The notes: generated by a model not told the origin, from the letters alone. A DNA stretch of 13,530 bases from CBETVX01 sp965539935 (GCA_965539935.1 CBETVX010000065.1:1-13530), one strand, 5' to 3'. Shown: positions 1-6,872, counted from the stretch's first letter. Translations and numbers: made by a program.

Positions 1-831
1 TACTTGGTTAAGTTTCTTTCCTATTTTTTCTCTATCTAATAGAATATCATCAAAAAGTTTGATATTTTCCAAATTAAAATCTAATTCATTTTTTAATAAA
101 AAAACTAGTTTTTCTTCAGTTATATTTTTCAAACTATTATAATAGAGATTATCTGATAAATTTTCTATTGCTTGAATGTTTTCATTGGAAAAATTATTAT
201 TAGCTTTATTGCTTTGTATTTGATTAATATTTCCTAATGAATTTTCTACAGTATTAATGTTTTTATTAGAAAAATCATCATTAGTTTTATTGCTTTTTGT
301 TTGATTAGTATTTTCCATTGAATTCATAGATTTATCTAAAATAAGAGTCTTAAGAACCTTATTTATGTCTTCTTTAATAAAGTCTTCATTATTAAATAGT
401 GACTCATTTTTGATAAGATCAATAACTTTACCATAATTTTTTTTCGTTGATTCGATTTGTTTTATTATTTCTTCAGAAATTGGCAACTCATGTTTAAGTA
501 AAAAACTAATTATTTCTTTTCGATGATTAGGAATTTTTATCATACTTCTATTTATAAATTGAGTTTCTTCATTTAAAGGTTTGATATAAACTTTATTTTC
601 ATCTATGTCTGAAATAATAAAACTCAAATCATTACTTTTTGAATAAAATTTAGTTTCAGAGTCCTTTCTTGCTTTAACTAATTGTCCTTTTCCTAAATCT
701 AGAATAAATATATCATTTGATATATTTATTACTTTAGCCCTTATTATATCTCCCACTTTTAAATTGGCTATTGTGCTTTTTTGAGATGCTTCATTAATTA
801 TACTTATAGTATTTGGATTGTTTATTTTCAC
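1..831 (-). CDS. YlqG/FliK-like hypothetical protein, C-terminus missing (partial)
   Basis: This open frame runs off the window start, so only about 277 N-terminal residues are visible. Residues 17-75 form a small predicted beta-rich domain (VGDIIRAKVINI, then GKGQLVKARKD and VYIKPL). Next comes a helical stretch, IKIPNHRKEIISFLLKHELP, of the kind seen in FliK-like flagellar hook-length-control proteins. Residues about 171-224 are a two-copy Asn-rich repeat, and a second helical part follows. In Bacillus subtilis the gene after rnhB is ylqG, a FliK-like protein, followed by the FlhB-like ylqH, so both position and sequence style fit. I chose the GTG at 831 because GGGTGAT lies about five bases upstream. 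An alternative GTG at 840 overlaps the rnhB stop by four bases (GTGA). Either way it is translationally coupled to rnhB. There is no signal peptide or membrane segment in the visible part. The frame is certain; the family is inferred, since the diagnostic C-terminal domain is outside the window. Confidence 0.7.
   Translation of the reverse strand, partial: MKINNPNTISIINEASQKSTIANLKVGDIIRAKVINISNDIFILDLGKGQLVKARKDSETKFYSKSNDLSFIISDIDENKVYIKPLNEETQFINRSMIKIPNHRKEIISFLLKHELPISEEIIKQIESTKKNYGKVIDLIKNESLFNNEDFIKEDINKVLKTLILDKSMNSMENTNQTKSNKTNDDFSNKNINTVENSLGNINQIQSNKANNNFSNENIQAIENLSDNLYYNSLKNITEEKLVFLLKNELDFNLENIKLFDDILLDREKIGKKLNQV
160..321 (-). repeat. Two tandem 81-bp in-frame repeats inside the YlqG-like gene
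   Basis: Two adjacent 81-bp units (321-241 and 240-160) encode 27-residue repeats. The first begins SMENTNQTKSNK and the second SLGNINQIQSNK, and each ends in a segment of the form FSN-N-I-EN. By hand alignment they match at 65 of 81 bases and 15 of 27 residues, with no gap. The units are rich in Asn, Ser and Lys, which suggests a flexible linker between the N-terminal and C-terminal parts. The divergence implies an old in-frame duplication. Confidence 0.85.
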
Positions 832-836
832 AACTA

Positions 837-1610
837 TCACCCGATGGATTTTAAAAATGATTTTCTATGTACAGGAGTAATTCCATATTTTTTTATTGCT
901 GCATAGTGTTCCTTTGTTCCATATCCTTTATGTTTTGCGAATCCATATCCTTTATATTTTTTATCATATTCTTTGACAATATTATCTCTAGTTACCTTTG
1001 CAATTATAGATGCAGCTGCAATAGAAATACTAGTACTGTCTCCCTTTATAATACTTTTCTGTTTAATATTTATATCGGTAAGTTTTACAGCATCGATTAG
1101 TAAAAATTCTGGCTGATTTTCCATGGACTCTATTGCCTTTTTCATTGCTAATTTTGTAGCATTTAATATATTGATCCTATCAATAGTTTTGTTATCTACT
1201 ATTCCAACGCCAATATCAATGGCAATGTCATGTATTATTTTATAAAGGCTTTCTCTCTTTTTTGCAGAAAGCTTTTTAGAATCATCAATTCCTTCTAGAA
1301 AGTATCCCTTAGGTAAAATTACTGATGCAGCAACAACTGGGCCTGCTAAAGGACCTCTTCCTGCCTCATCTAAACCAGCAATCATCTCAAATCCCAAATC
1401 ATATAATTCCTTTTCAAATCTATATAATTCCATTATTCTACTATGTTCCATATGATATTTTTCTAACTTTTTTTCTAATGAATCTGCATATTTCATTACT
1501 GTTTTTCGTTTATCTTTTTTAAGAATTTGAATATATTCATCATAGTCTTCAGGTTTTATAGTAGAAAAGTAACTTTTTATTTCTTTTAAAGGCATCATTG
1601 AAAAATTCAT
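837..1610 (-). CDS. rnhB: Ribonuclease HII
   Basis: RNase HII cleaves the RNA strand of RNA:DNA hybrids and nicks at single ribonucleotides in DNA, a cytoplasmic genome-maintenance role. The catalytic core starts at GLDEAGRGPLAGPVVAA (residues 79-95). The four expected metal-binding acids are present: D81, E82, D173 (LLIDAV) and D191 (KGDSTS). The SIAAASIIAKVTRD motif (196-209) is also present. The first 70 or so residues form the N-terminal extension typical of Firmicutes RnhB, and 257 residues is the normal length. The ATG at 1610 has GAGGAGA about eight bases upstream; two in-frame ATGs at residues 5-6 are less well placed. The stop TGA overlaps a possible GTG start of the downstream gene. 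A terminator and a promoter-like element lie between this gene and rbgA, so it may be transcribed separately. Confidence 0.97.
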   Translation of the reverse strand: MNFSMMPLKEIKSYFSTIKPEDYDEYIQILKKDKRKTVMKYADSLEKKLEKYHMEHSRIMELYRFEKELYDLGFEMIAGLDEAGRGPLAGPVVAASVILPKGYFLEGIDDSKKLSAKKRESLYKIIHDIAIDIGVGIVDNKTIDRINILNATKLAMKKAIESMENQPEFLLIDAVKLTDINIKQKSIIKGDSTSISIAAASIIAKVTRDNIVKEYDKKYKGYGFAKHKGYGTKEHYAAIKKYGITPVHRKSFLKSIG

Positions 1611-1655
1611 AAAATATATCTCCTCACCAATAGTACAGTATTTTAAAGTATCTTA

Positions 1656-1664
1656 ATTATATCA
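1656..1664 (-). promoter_or_regulatory. Extended -10 promoter for rnhB
   Basis: On the minus strand the sequence reads TGATATAAT, a perfect extended -10 element (TGnTATAAT), about 45 bases upstream of the rnhB start. No good -35 is seen at 17-bp spacing (TCTTTT at 1684-1679), which an extended -10 can tolerate. It lies just downstream of the rbgA terminator, so a start near 1649 would give rnhB a leader of about 39 nt. This is a motif match only. Confidence 0.5.
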
Positions 1665-1671
1665 TTTTTTG

Positions 1672-1714
1672 AAAAAAAAAAAGAGTAGCTGCAATATAAT
1701 AATGCTTCTACTCT
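1672..1714 (-). terminator. Intrinsic terminator after rbgA
   Basis: On the minus strand AGAGTAG (1714-1708) pairs with CTACTCT (1688-1682). After a 2x2 internal loop there is a further GC/GC extension. The hairpin is followed directly by an uninterrupted run of T (1682-1672). The TAG stop of rbgA (1710-1708) is part of the 5' arm. Confidence 0.8.
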
Positions 1715-2571
1715 ATATCCATATTATCAATAGGTGTTTCAAGGGTGATTTTGCCTATTATACCCTTTCTGAATTCATCTAAAATTATATTGGCAACTTT
1801 AGTATAATCTATATAGCCACCAGATCTAATACATCCTCTTTTATGTCCAATGGCTTCCATTGTTTCTAATGGGGTTTCTTTAATTTCATCCAGTTTATAT
1901 CTATCTTTTAATAATTCAGGATATTTTAAGGAAAGTACTTCAATAAGTTTTAAACCTAATTCATCAATGTCTAATATTTCATCTCTTATTGATCCAGTGA
2001 ATGCTAGCTTTAAACCTGTTTGAGGATCCTCTATTTTAGGCCATAGTATACCTGGAGTATCAAATAATTCTAAATCTTTTCTTATTCTAATCCATTGTTT
2101 ACCCCTAGTTACTCCTGGTCTATTCCCAGTTTTTGCAGATTTTTTTCCAACCAATTTATTTATTAATGAAGATTTTCCTACATTAGGTATTCCAACAATC
2201 ATTACTCTAACAGGCCTTGCTGCTCTACCTTTATTTTTCAGGGCGTCTATTTTATTTTTCGTTTCATTTTTAATAGCATCCAATAACTTATTCATACCTT
2301 CTCCAGTTAGAGAGTTGAAAGGTATGGCCCTTATACCTATATTTTTATAATAATTTATCCATTCCTTTAATAATTTGTTATCAGATAAATCACTTTTATT
2401 CAATAATACGATTCTTTTTTTATTTGCTATAATCTTATCTATTTCTGGATTTTTACTACTAATAGGTATTCTAGCATCAAGCAATTCGATTACTATATCC
2501 ACTAATTTTAAGTTGTTTTTAATTAATTCCTTAGTTTTTTTCATATGTCCAGGATACCAATTTATATTCAT
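1708..2571 (-). CDS. rbgA: Ribosome biogenesis GTPase RbgA (YlqF)
   Basis: RbgA is a cytoplasmic GTPase needed for late assembly of the 50S subunit, including incorporation of late ribosomal proteins. The protein has the circularly permuted G-motif order that defines the family: G4 NKSD (58-61) and G5 SLTGEG (87-92) precede G1 GIPNVGKSS (127-135), then G2 PGVT (152-155) and G3 DTPG (171-174). The N-terminal WYPGHM places H9 where the B. subtilis catalytic histidine sits. The C-terminal region (about 205-278) is the all-helical RNA-binding ANTAR-like domain. I chose ATG 2571 (287 aa) because it puts H9 in register and has GTGGTGAT just upstream; the frame extends four codons further to a GTG at 2583. 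It follows rplS, consistent with co-supply of 50S components. Confidence 0.96.
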   Translation of the reverse strand: MNINWYPGHMKKTKELIKNNLKLVDIVIELLDARIPISSKNPEIDKIIANKKRIVLLNKSDLSDNKLLKEWINYYKNIGIRAIPFNSLTGEGMNKLLDAIKNETKNKIDALKNKGRAARPVRVMIVGIPNVGKSSLINKLVGKKSAKTGNRPGVTRGKQWIRIRKDLELFDTPGILWPKIEDPQTGLKLAFTGSIRDEILDIDELGLKLIEVLSLKYPELLKDRYKLDEIKETPLETMEAIGHKRGCIRSGGYIDYTKVANIILDEFRKGIIGKITLETPIDNMDIE

Positions 2572-2638
2572 ATGTATCACCACGTTTATTTAATTTATTA
2601 AATTCTTCTATTACTATAATTTTGTAAATCATTAATAA

Positions 2639-2660
2639 TGGGGACTGAAATCAGTCCCCA
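2639..2660 (-). terminator. Stem-loop between rplS and rbgA, weak terminator or 3'-end stabiliser
   Basis: A perfect 9-bp, GC-rich stem (TGGGGACTG paired with CAGTCCCCA) with a 4-nt loop begins five bases after the rplS stop. The sequence that follows on the minus strand (TTATTAATGATTT) is T-rich but broken, so termination is probably partial. No convincing promoter precedes rbgA, which fits read-through. It could also protect the 3' end of rplS mRNA. Confidence 0.6.
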
Positions 2661-2665
2661 CATAA

Positions 2666-3013
2666 TTATCTAGTCATTTTTTCTTTTACTTTAGCAGCTT
2701 TTCCTACTCTATCTCTTAAATAATTTAACTTAGCTCTTCTAACTTTACCTCTTCTTACAACTTCAATCTTATCAATTTTTGGAGAGTGAATTGGTAAAGT
2801 CTTTTCAACACCTACACCATAAGAAATTTTTCTTACAGTAAAGGTTTCTCTTACTCCACCATTTTGTTTTTTAAGAACAACGCCTTCAAAAATCTGAATT
2901 CTCTCTCTCTTACCCTCTTTTACTTTTAAGTGTACTTTTACAGTATCACCTACATTAAAGTTAGGGATATCATTTCTTAATTGCTCTTGTTCTAAAGCTT
3001 TTATAATGTCCAT
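2666..3013 (-). CDS. rplS: 50S ribosomal protein L19
   Basis: L19 sits at the 30S-50S interface of the ribosome. The 115-residue protein has the usual length and the family core: FNVGDTVKVHLKVKEGKRERIQIFEGVV (19-46), then the basic end KIDKIEVVRRGKVRRAKLNYLRDRVGKAAK. The start is ATG 3013 because GGGAGG lies seven bases upstream and MDIIKALEQEQ matches known L19 N-termini. The frame is open for another 34 codons upstream, but that part is the promoter and leader. It is the first gene after its own promoter and precedes rbgA. Confidence 0.97.
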   Translation of the reverse strand: MDIIKALEQEQLRNDIPNFNVGDTVKVHLKVKEGKRERIQIFEGVVLKKQNGGVRETFTVRKISYGVGVEKTLPIHSPKIDKIEVVRRGKVRRAKLNYLRDRVGKAAKVKEKMTR

Positions 3014-3081
3014 GTTTTTACCTCCCTTCATCATAGACGTTCTTATCAAGACTGTTTGACAGAGGATCGCCCGTATTGCAC
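3014..3081 (-). promoter_or_regulatory. rplS 5' leader, candidate L19 autoregulatory leader
   Basis: The predicted transcript has a 5' UTR of about 68 nt before the rplS ATG. The segment 3081-3050 is close to 50% GC, against roughly a quarter for the surrounding DNA, which suggests a constrained RNA. It contains a short CTG-TCAAA-CAG hairpin (3062-3052). A CCTCT (3065-3061) could pair with GGAGG of the Shine-Dalgarno (3025-3021), offering a way to hide the ribosome-binding site. An L19 leader family is known upstream of rplS in low-GC Gram-positives; I infer membership from position and composition only. Confidence 0.4.
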
Positions 3082-3086
3082 AAGCT

Positions 3087-3115
3087 ATTATATCATATAA
3101 TAAGTCTATTAACAA
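3087..3115 (-). promoter_or_regulatory. Sigma-A-type promoter of rplS
   Basis: On the minus strand TTGTTA (3115-3110) is followed after exactly 17 bp by TATAAT (3092-3087), which also carries an upstream TG (TGATATAAT, extended -10). Predicted start is about 3081. It lies between trmD and rplS, so rplS can be expressed apart from rimM-trmD. Confidence 0.75.
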
Positions 3116-3142
3116 TAACTATTGTAAAATAAATGAAATAAT

Positions 3143-3889
3143 TTACTCAATTTCTTTTAAAAGTTTCATTAACTTTTTTTTATCCTTGTCATTTTTTATT
3201 TTGTGATTAATATAATCATTAAATAAATCAGGTCTTCTCTCTTTAGTTATTATTAAAGATTGTTTTAATCTCCAGTTTTCTATAAGTTTATGATTTCCTG
3301 ATAATAAAACATCTGGTACTTTCATATTTTTATAATTATATGGTCTAGTATAGTGAGGATATTCAAGAAGACCATTATAAAAAGAATCTTCCTCATAGGA
3401 TTCTTTAGTATTTAGTACTCCAGGTATAAGACGTACTATGGAATCAATTAATACCATAGCTGGAATTTCTCCACCGGTTAATACATAATCCCCAATAGAT
3501 ATCTCATCAGTAACCCAGTAATCAATTATTCTCTGATCTATACCTTCATAATGGCCACATAGAAATATTAAGTGATTTTCCTCACTTAGCTCCTTAGCAA
3601 GATTTTGATTAAAGGTTTTTCCCTTTGGAGTTAAATAGATAATCCTACTTTTTTCATTATTTGTAGTTAAGTTCTCAAGGGCATCAAATATAGGTTGATT
3701 CATTAATACCATCCCTGCTCCACCGCCATAGGGATAGTCATCAACTTTTTTATGTTTATTTTTAGAAAAATCCCTAATATTAATTAGATTTGTTTTCAAT
3801 AATTCCTTTTCTTGAGCTCTACCAATAATACTAAAATTCAAAATAGCTTCAAACATTTCTGGGAAAAGAGTAAGTATATCTATTTTCAT
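3143..3889 (-). CDS. trmD: tRNA (guanine-37-N1)-methyltransferase
   Basis: TrmD uses S-adenosylmethionine to make m1G37 next to the anticodon of certain tRNAs, preventing +1 frameshifts. It is a homodimeric SPOUT (trefoil-knot) enzyme. The 248-residue protein shows DDYPYGGGAGMVL (50-62), LCGHYEGID (110-118), SIGDYVLTGGE (131-141), VRLIPGVL (152-159, R153) and EEDSFYNGLLEYPHYTRP (166-183). In the last motif D168 matches the catalytic aspartate of the family. The ATG at 3889 overlaps the rimM stop by four bases (ATGA), so translation is coupled. Downstream, rplS has its own promoter. Confidence 0.98.
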   Translation of the reverse strand: MKIDILTLFPEMFEAILNFSIIGRAQEKELLKTNLINIRDFSKNKHKKVDDYPYGGGAGMVLMNQPIFDALENLTTNNEKSRIIYLTPKGKTFNQNLAKELSEENHLIFLCGHYEGIDQRIIDYWVTDEISIGDYVLTGGEIPAMVLIDSIVRLIPGVLNTKESYEEDSFYNGLLEYPHYTRPYNYKNMKVPDVLLSGNHKLIENWRLKQSLIITKERRPDLFNDYINHKIKNDKDKKKLMKLLKEIE

Positions 3890-4401
3890 AATATCATGCC
3901 TTCAATCAATTTAATTTTTACTTTGTTTTTTTCTAAGTCTATTGATTTAACAAACTCTTTTACTGCTGGGAGCATAAATGTTTTTTTGGATTCATTGGTA
4001 TTATATTCAATTACGTAAATATCTTGAGCTGATTGCTTTAATACATCAATTATTTTCCCAATATATTTATCTTCTAGATCATAAACCTCTAATCCAACTA
4101 GCTCAAATATGTAATAGGTATCTTCTGGTAATTCTCTTAGTTGTGACTCATCTATATAAATATTTCTATTTTTAAACCTTTCAACATCATTTATATTATT
4201 AAAACTTTCAAGTTTTAGTATTACAAGATTATTTTTATACCATATATTTTCAATCATAAATTTTGTATCTTTTTCATTTTCGATATAAATATATTCTACT
4301 TCTTCTAATCTTTCTTTATAGTCAGTTAGTGGGTAAACCCTAATATGTCCCTTTAATCCTTGAGTATTAACAATTTTTCCTATTCTTATTTTCTGGCCCA
4401 C
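3886..4401 (-). CDS. rimM: Ribosome maturation factor RimM
   Basis: RimM binds S19 and helps mature the 30S head domain. The N-terminal domain opens with IRIGKIVNTQGLKGHIRVYPLTD (5-27), the family signature. A PRC-barrel domain follows from about residue 96 (YYIFELVGLEVYD, IGKIIDVLKQSAQDIYVIE, FMLPAVKEFVKSID). At 171 residues the length is typical. The start is GTG at 4401, with AAAGGGTGAT just upstream and no internal Met near the N-terminus. It overlaps trmD by four bases. A palindromic terminator separates it from khpA, and I see no strong promoter in the 100-base gap, so it may depend on read-through. Confidence 0.97.
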   Translation of the reverse strand: MGQKIRIGKIVNTQGLKGHIRVYPLTDYKERLEEVEYIYIENEKDTKFMIENIWYKNNLVILKLESFNNINDVERFKNRNIYIDESQLRELPEDTYYIFELVGLEVYDLEDKYIGKIIDVLKQSAQDIYVIEYNTNESKKTFMLPAVKEFVKSIDLEKNKVKIKLIEGMIL

Positions 4402-4472
4402 TAAATCACCCTTTCAAAATATAAGACTTTACTTTAATAATAACCATTGTTATAAAAAATATAACTTATATA

Positions 4473-4504
4473 TAAATAAAAGGATTAGGAATTCCTAATC
4501 CTTT
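4473..4504 (-). terminator. Palindromic intrinsic terminator after khpA
   Basis: 4479-4504 is a perfect 26-nt palindrome (arm AAAGGATTAGG, centre AATT). On the minus strand it is followed by a T-rich tract (TTATTT). The khpA TAA stop (4505-4503) overlaps its 5' arm. On the plus strand it would not end in a T run, so it is assigned to the minus strand. Confidence 0.75.
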
Positions 4505-4733
4505 ACTGAATAATTTCAACTACTACTCTTTTATTTTCTCTTGTAGCAGCTGCTTTTACAACTGTTCTTATAGCCTTTGCTATTCTGCCTTGCTTTCCAA
4601 TCACTTTGCCCATATCTTCTGGAGCAACTTTTAACTCTATTATAACTGATTGAGTACCTTCTATTTCATTAACTTTTACTTCATCTGGATTGTCTACTAG
4701 AGCTTTAGCTATTACTTTAACTAATTCTCCCAT
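4503..4733 (-). CDS. khpA: RNA-binding KH-domain protein KhpA
   Basis: This small single-KH-domain RNA-binding protein is 76 residues long, the normal size. In other Firmicutes it pairs with KhpB/EloR and affects cell elongation and division. The KH signature is clear: VIIELKVAPEDMGKVIGKQGRIAKAIR, with GKQG as the GxxG loop near residues 46-49. I chose ATG 4733, since AGGGGGTG lies just upstream; the frame extends two codons to a GTG at 4739. It follows rpsP after 23 bases and precedes rimM, as in many Firmicutes. B. subtilis has ylqD next to it; that gene is absent here. Confidence 0.95.
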   Translation of the reverse strand: MGELVKVIAKALVDNPDEVKVNEIEGTQSVIIELKVAPEDMGKVIGKQGRIAKAIRTVVKAAATRENKRVVVEIIQ

Positions 4734-4756
4734 TATCACACCCCCTAGAAGCTAAC

Positions 4757-5026
4757 TTAAGCTTTTTTAGCTTCTTCAAACTTTTCCATAACACCATGCT
4801 TTTTGAATAGATCTTTTATAGTATCAGTAGGTTGTGCACCAGTTTTTAACCAGTGTACTGCCCTCTCATCATCAATCTTAACTTCAGCAGGTTCTGAAAC
4901 TGGATTATAATACCCTATTTCTTCAATGAACCTACCATCTCTTGGTGAACGTGAGTCTGCAACTACTATTCTATAAAATGGTTTCTTTTTTGCACCCATT
5001 CTTCTTAATCTAATTTTTACTGCCAT
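4757..5026 (-). CDS. rpsP: 30S ribosomal protein S16
   Basis: S16 is a primary-assembly protein of the 30S body. The 89-residue product shows the family start MAVKIRLRRMGAKKKPFYRIVVADSRSPRDGRFIEEIGYYNP and the VHWLKTGAQPTDTIKDLF helix, with a short charged tail. The ATG at 5026 has one of the strongest ribosome-binding sites in the window (AAGGAGGTGA), as expected for a ribosomal protein. It lies 34 bases after ffh with no terminator between them, so it is probably in the ylxM-ffh-rpsP-khpA transcript. Confidence 0.98.
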   Translation of the reverse strand: MAVKIRLRRMGAKKKPFYRIVVADSRSPRDGRFIEEIGYYNPVSEPAEVKIDDERAVHWLKTGAQPTDTIKDLFKKHGVMEKFEEAKKA

Positions 5027-5060
5027 TTAATTCACCTCCTTATAATATATTAAAAATTTA

Positions 5061-6401
5061 TTAGAAGAAAGGAAATTTTATTTTACTTCCTTTCTTTAAT
5101 CCCTTTTCCATGTTTGAAAATTGTTTCATCATTTTTTTAGTTTGTTCGAATTGCTTAAGAAGTCTATTTACAGATTGAACTGAGGTTCCACTTCCTCTAG
5201 CAATTCTTTTTTTTCTGCTTGCTTTAATTATAGCAGGATTTCTTCTTTCCTCAGGAGTCATGGATTGAATTATTGCTTCAATATGAACTAATTCCTTATC
5301 ATCTATTTGCAAATTTTTTAACTGTTTATTGTTAACTCCAGGAATCATTTCTAAAATTTGACTCATGGGTCCCATGTTTTTCATTTGCTGTAATTGATCT
5401 AAAAAATCCTCTAAATTAAATTCTTGGTTTTTTAATTTCTCTTCTAAATTTTTCAATTTATTCTCATCGAAATTAGCTTGCGCTTTTTCAATTAGGCTAA
5501 GAACATCACCCATTCCTAAAATTCTTGATGACATCCTATCTGGGTAAAATGGTTCTAAGTCTGAAAGCTTTTCACCTACACCAATGAACTTTATTGGTTT
5601 TCCTGTTACTGCTCTAACGGATAAAGCAGCTCCACCACGGGTATCGCCATCTAGTTTAGTTAATATAACTCCACTTACACCTAATTGATTATTGAATTTT
5701 TCTGCCACATTTACAGCATCTTGTCCAGTCATAGCATCAACGACTAGCATAATTTCATTAGGATTAATTGTATCCTTTATTTCTTTTAATTCATCCATTA
5801 ATTCTTCATCTATATGAAGTCTTCCTGCTGTATCCACAATAACTATATCATTGCCATATTTCTTAGCATGTTCTATTGATGCTTTAGCAATATTTATTGG
5901 ACTTGTTTTATCGCCCATAGAAAATACTGGGATATCCAGTTGATTACCTACAACGTGAAGCTGCTTTATTGCAGCAGGTCTATAAACATCACATGCAACA
6001 AGTAATGGTCTTTTTCCTAACTTACGTAAATGTCCTCCAAGTTTACCGCCAGTTGTCGTTTTACCTGCACCCTGTAAACCTACTAACATAATAACTGTAG
6101 GAGGTGTTGATGCAAATTCAATTTTACTTTGTGTAGTCCCCATTAATTTAGTTAATTCATCATTTACTATTTTGATAACGTGTTGACCTGGAGTTAGGCT
6201 CTCAAGTACTTCTTGTCCAATGGATCTTTCAGTAACTTTTTTTACAAAATCCTTTACAACCTTATAGTTAACATCGGCCTCAAGCAAAGCCAATTTTACT
6301 TCTCTCATTGCATTCTTTACATCTTTTTCTGAAAGCTTACCTTTTCCTTTTAATTTTTGGAATGTGTTTTGGAGCTTCTCAGCAAGACCTTCAAATACCA
6401 T
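5061..6401 (-). CDS. ffh: Signal recognition particle protein Ffh
   Basis: Ffh is the SRP GTPase that binds 4.5S/6S RNA and signal peptides and delivers ribosomes to FtsY at the membrane. Domains run in order. N domain, about 1-90. G domain, about 100-295: P-loop GLQGAGKTTT (108-117), DTAGR (190-194) and TKLDGD (248-253). Methionine-rich M domain, about 325-435: MKNMGPMSQILEMIPG and the RNA-binding RRNPAIIKASRKKRIARGSG (386-405). The length of 446 aa is normal. The ATG at 6401 has AGGAGG seven bases upstream. It starts 17 bases after ylxM, its usual partner. The SRP RNA gene is not in this window. Confidence 0.98.
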   Translation of the reverse strand: MVFEGLAEKLQNTFQKLKGKGKLSEKDVKNAMREVKLALLEADVNYKVVKDFVKKVTERSIGQEVLESLTPGQHVIKIVNDELTKLMGTTQSKIEFASTPPTVIMLVGLQGAGKTTTGGKLGGHLRKLGKRPLLVACDVYRPAAIKQLHVVGNQLDIPVFSMGDKTSPINIAKASIEHAKKYGNDIVIVDTAGRLHIDEELMDELKEIKDTINPNEIMLVVDAMTGQDAVNVAEKFNNQLGVSGVILTKLDGDTRGGAALSVRAVTGKPIKFIGVGEKLSDLEPFYPDRMSSRILGMGDVLSLIEKAQANFDENKLKNLEEKLKNQEFNLEDFLDQLQQMKNMGPMSQILEMIPGVNNKQLKNLQIDDKELVHIEAIIQSMTPEERRNPAIIKASRKKRIARGSGTSVQSVNRLLKQFEQTKKMMKQFSNMEKGLKKGSKIKFPFF

Positions 6402-6418
6402 CTATTTACCTCCTAGGG

Positions 6419-6793
6419 TTAAAAACTTTCATCTAAAATTTGTGAAGTTAAATTTTTCATTTCATTAATTTTATCTAAAATATATTTTGTTTCTAGATTA
6501 TTCTCTAGATCAATACTTAAATTATCTAATAACTCTCTCAAAGAATTTATTTTATCCTTTGCATTTGAAAATTTATCTAGTAATTTTAATTTTCTTTCAT
6601 ATTCCATTAATTGTTTTTCTGCTCTTTTTATTGTGTCATAAACTGCTTGCCTACTTATATGTAAGTTTTCAGCAATTTCTCCTAAAGACAGATCATGACA
6701 ACAATAGAAATTTAATATTTTTTGTTGGTTATTAGTTAGTAATTGACCATAAAATGCATTTAAATTACCAAGCAAAATTTTCTTATCTATCAT
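6419..6793 (-). CDS. ylxM: YlxM family SRP-associated helix-turn-helix protein
   Basis: This 124-residue YlxM/p13 protein has a sigma-70 region 4-like helix-turn-helix at about residues 35-60 (LSLGEIAENLHISRQAVYDTIKRAEKQ). A charged, probably coiled-coil C-terminal half follows. YlxM is conserved next to ffh in Firmicutes and has been linked to SRP assembly or modulation in streptococci; its DNA-binding role is uncertain. The ATG at 6793 has only a modest ribosome-binding site (AGGGTTGAT). It is the first gene after a strong promoter and an inverted repeat at the predicted start site. Given the HTH fold, autoregulation through that repeat is conceivable but is only inference. Confidence 0.93.
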   Translation of the reverse strand: MIDKKILLGNLNAFYGQLLTNNQQKILNFYCCHDLSLGEIAENLHISRQAVYDTIKRAEKQLMEYERKLKLLDKFSNAKDKINSLRELLDNLSIDLENNLETKYILDKINEMKNLTSQILDESF

Positions 6794-6816
6794 AATATCA
6801 ACCCTATTATGGAAAG

Positions 6817-6838
6817 TGTAAAGTGTTTTTGCTTTACA
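6817..6838 (-). promoter_or_regulatory. Inverted repeat at the predicted ylxM transcription start
   Basis: TGTAAAG (6838-6832, minus strand) and CTTTACA (6823-6817) form a perfect 7-bp inverted repeat with an 8-base A-rich spacer. The predicted start site is about 6837, so it lies at +1. It could be a DNA operator, or a hairpin at the extreme 5' end of the mRNA that affects stability. It is not followed by a T run, so it is not a terminator. Confidence 0.6.
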
Positions 6839-6843
6839 GAAGT

Positions 6844-6872
6844 ATTTTATACTACTATTATATACATGTCAA
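6844..6872 (-). promoter_or_regulatory. Sigma-A-type promoter of ylxM-ffh-rpsP-khpA
   Basis: On the minus strand a consensus TTGACA (6872-6867) is followed after 17 bp by TAAAAT (6849-6844), five of six matches to TATAAT. It falls in the 92-base gap between ftsY and ylxM. The predicted start near 6837 leaves about 44 nt before the ylxM ATG. Confidence 0.8.

Noticed and set aside
1672..1682. Run of 11 A (T on the minus strand), considered as a phase-variable tract
   Set aside because: It lies outside any coding frame directly after a stem and is explained as the U tract of the rbgA terminator.
3014..3115. N-terminal extension of the L19 frame (34 extra codons)
   Set aside because: The extra codons cover the promoter -10 box and leader. 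The ATG at 3013 has a good Shine-Dalgarno and gives the standard 115-residue L19.
3112..3125. Short dyad ACAATA-AC-TATTGT between trmD and rplS, considered as a terminator or operator
   Set aside because: It is only six AT-rich base pairs with a two-base loop and no T run. Such dyads are expected by chance here, although it touches the rplS -35.
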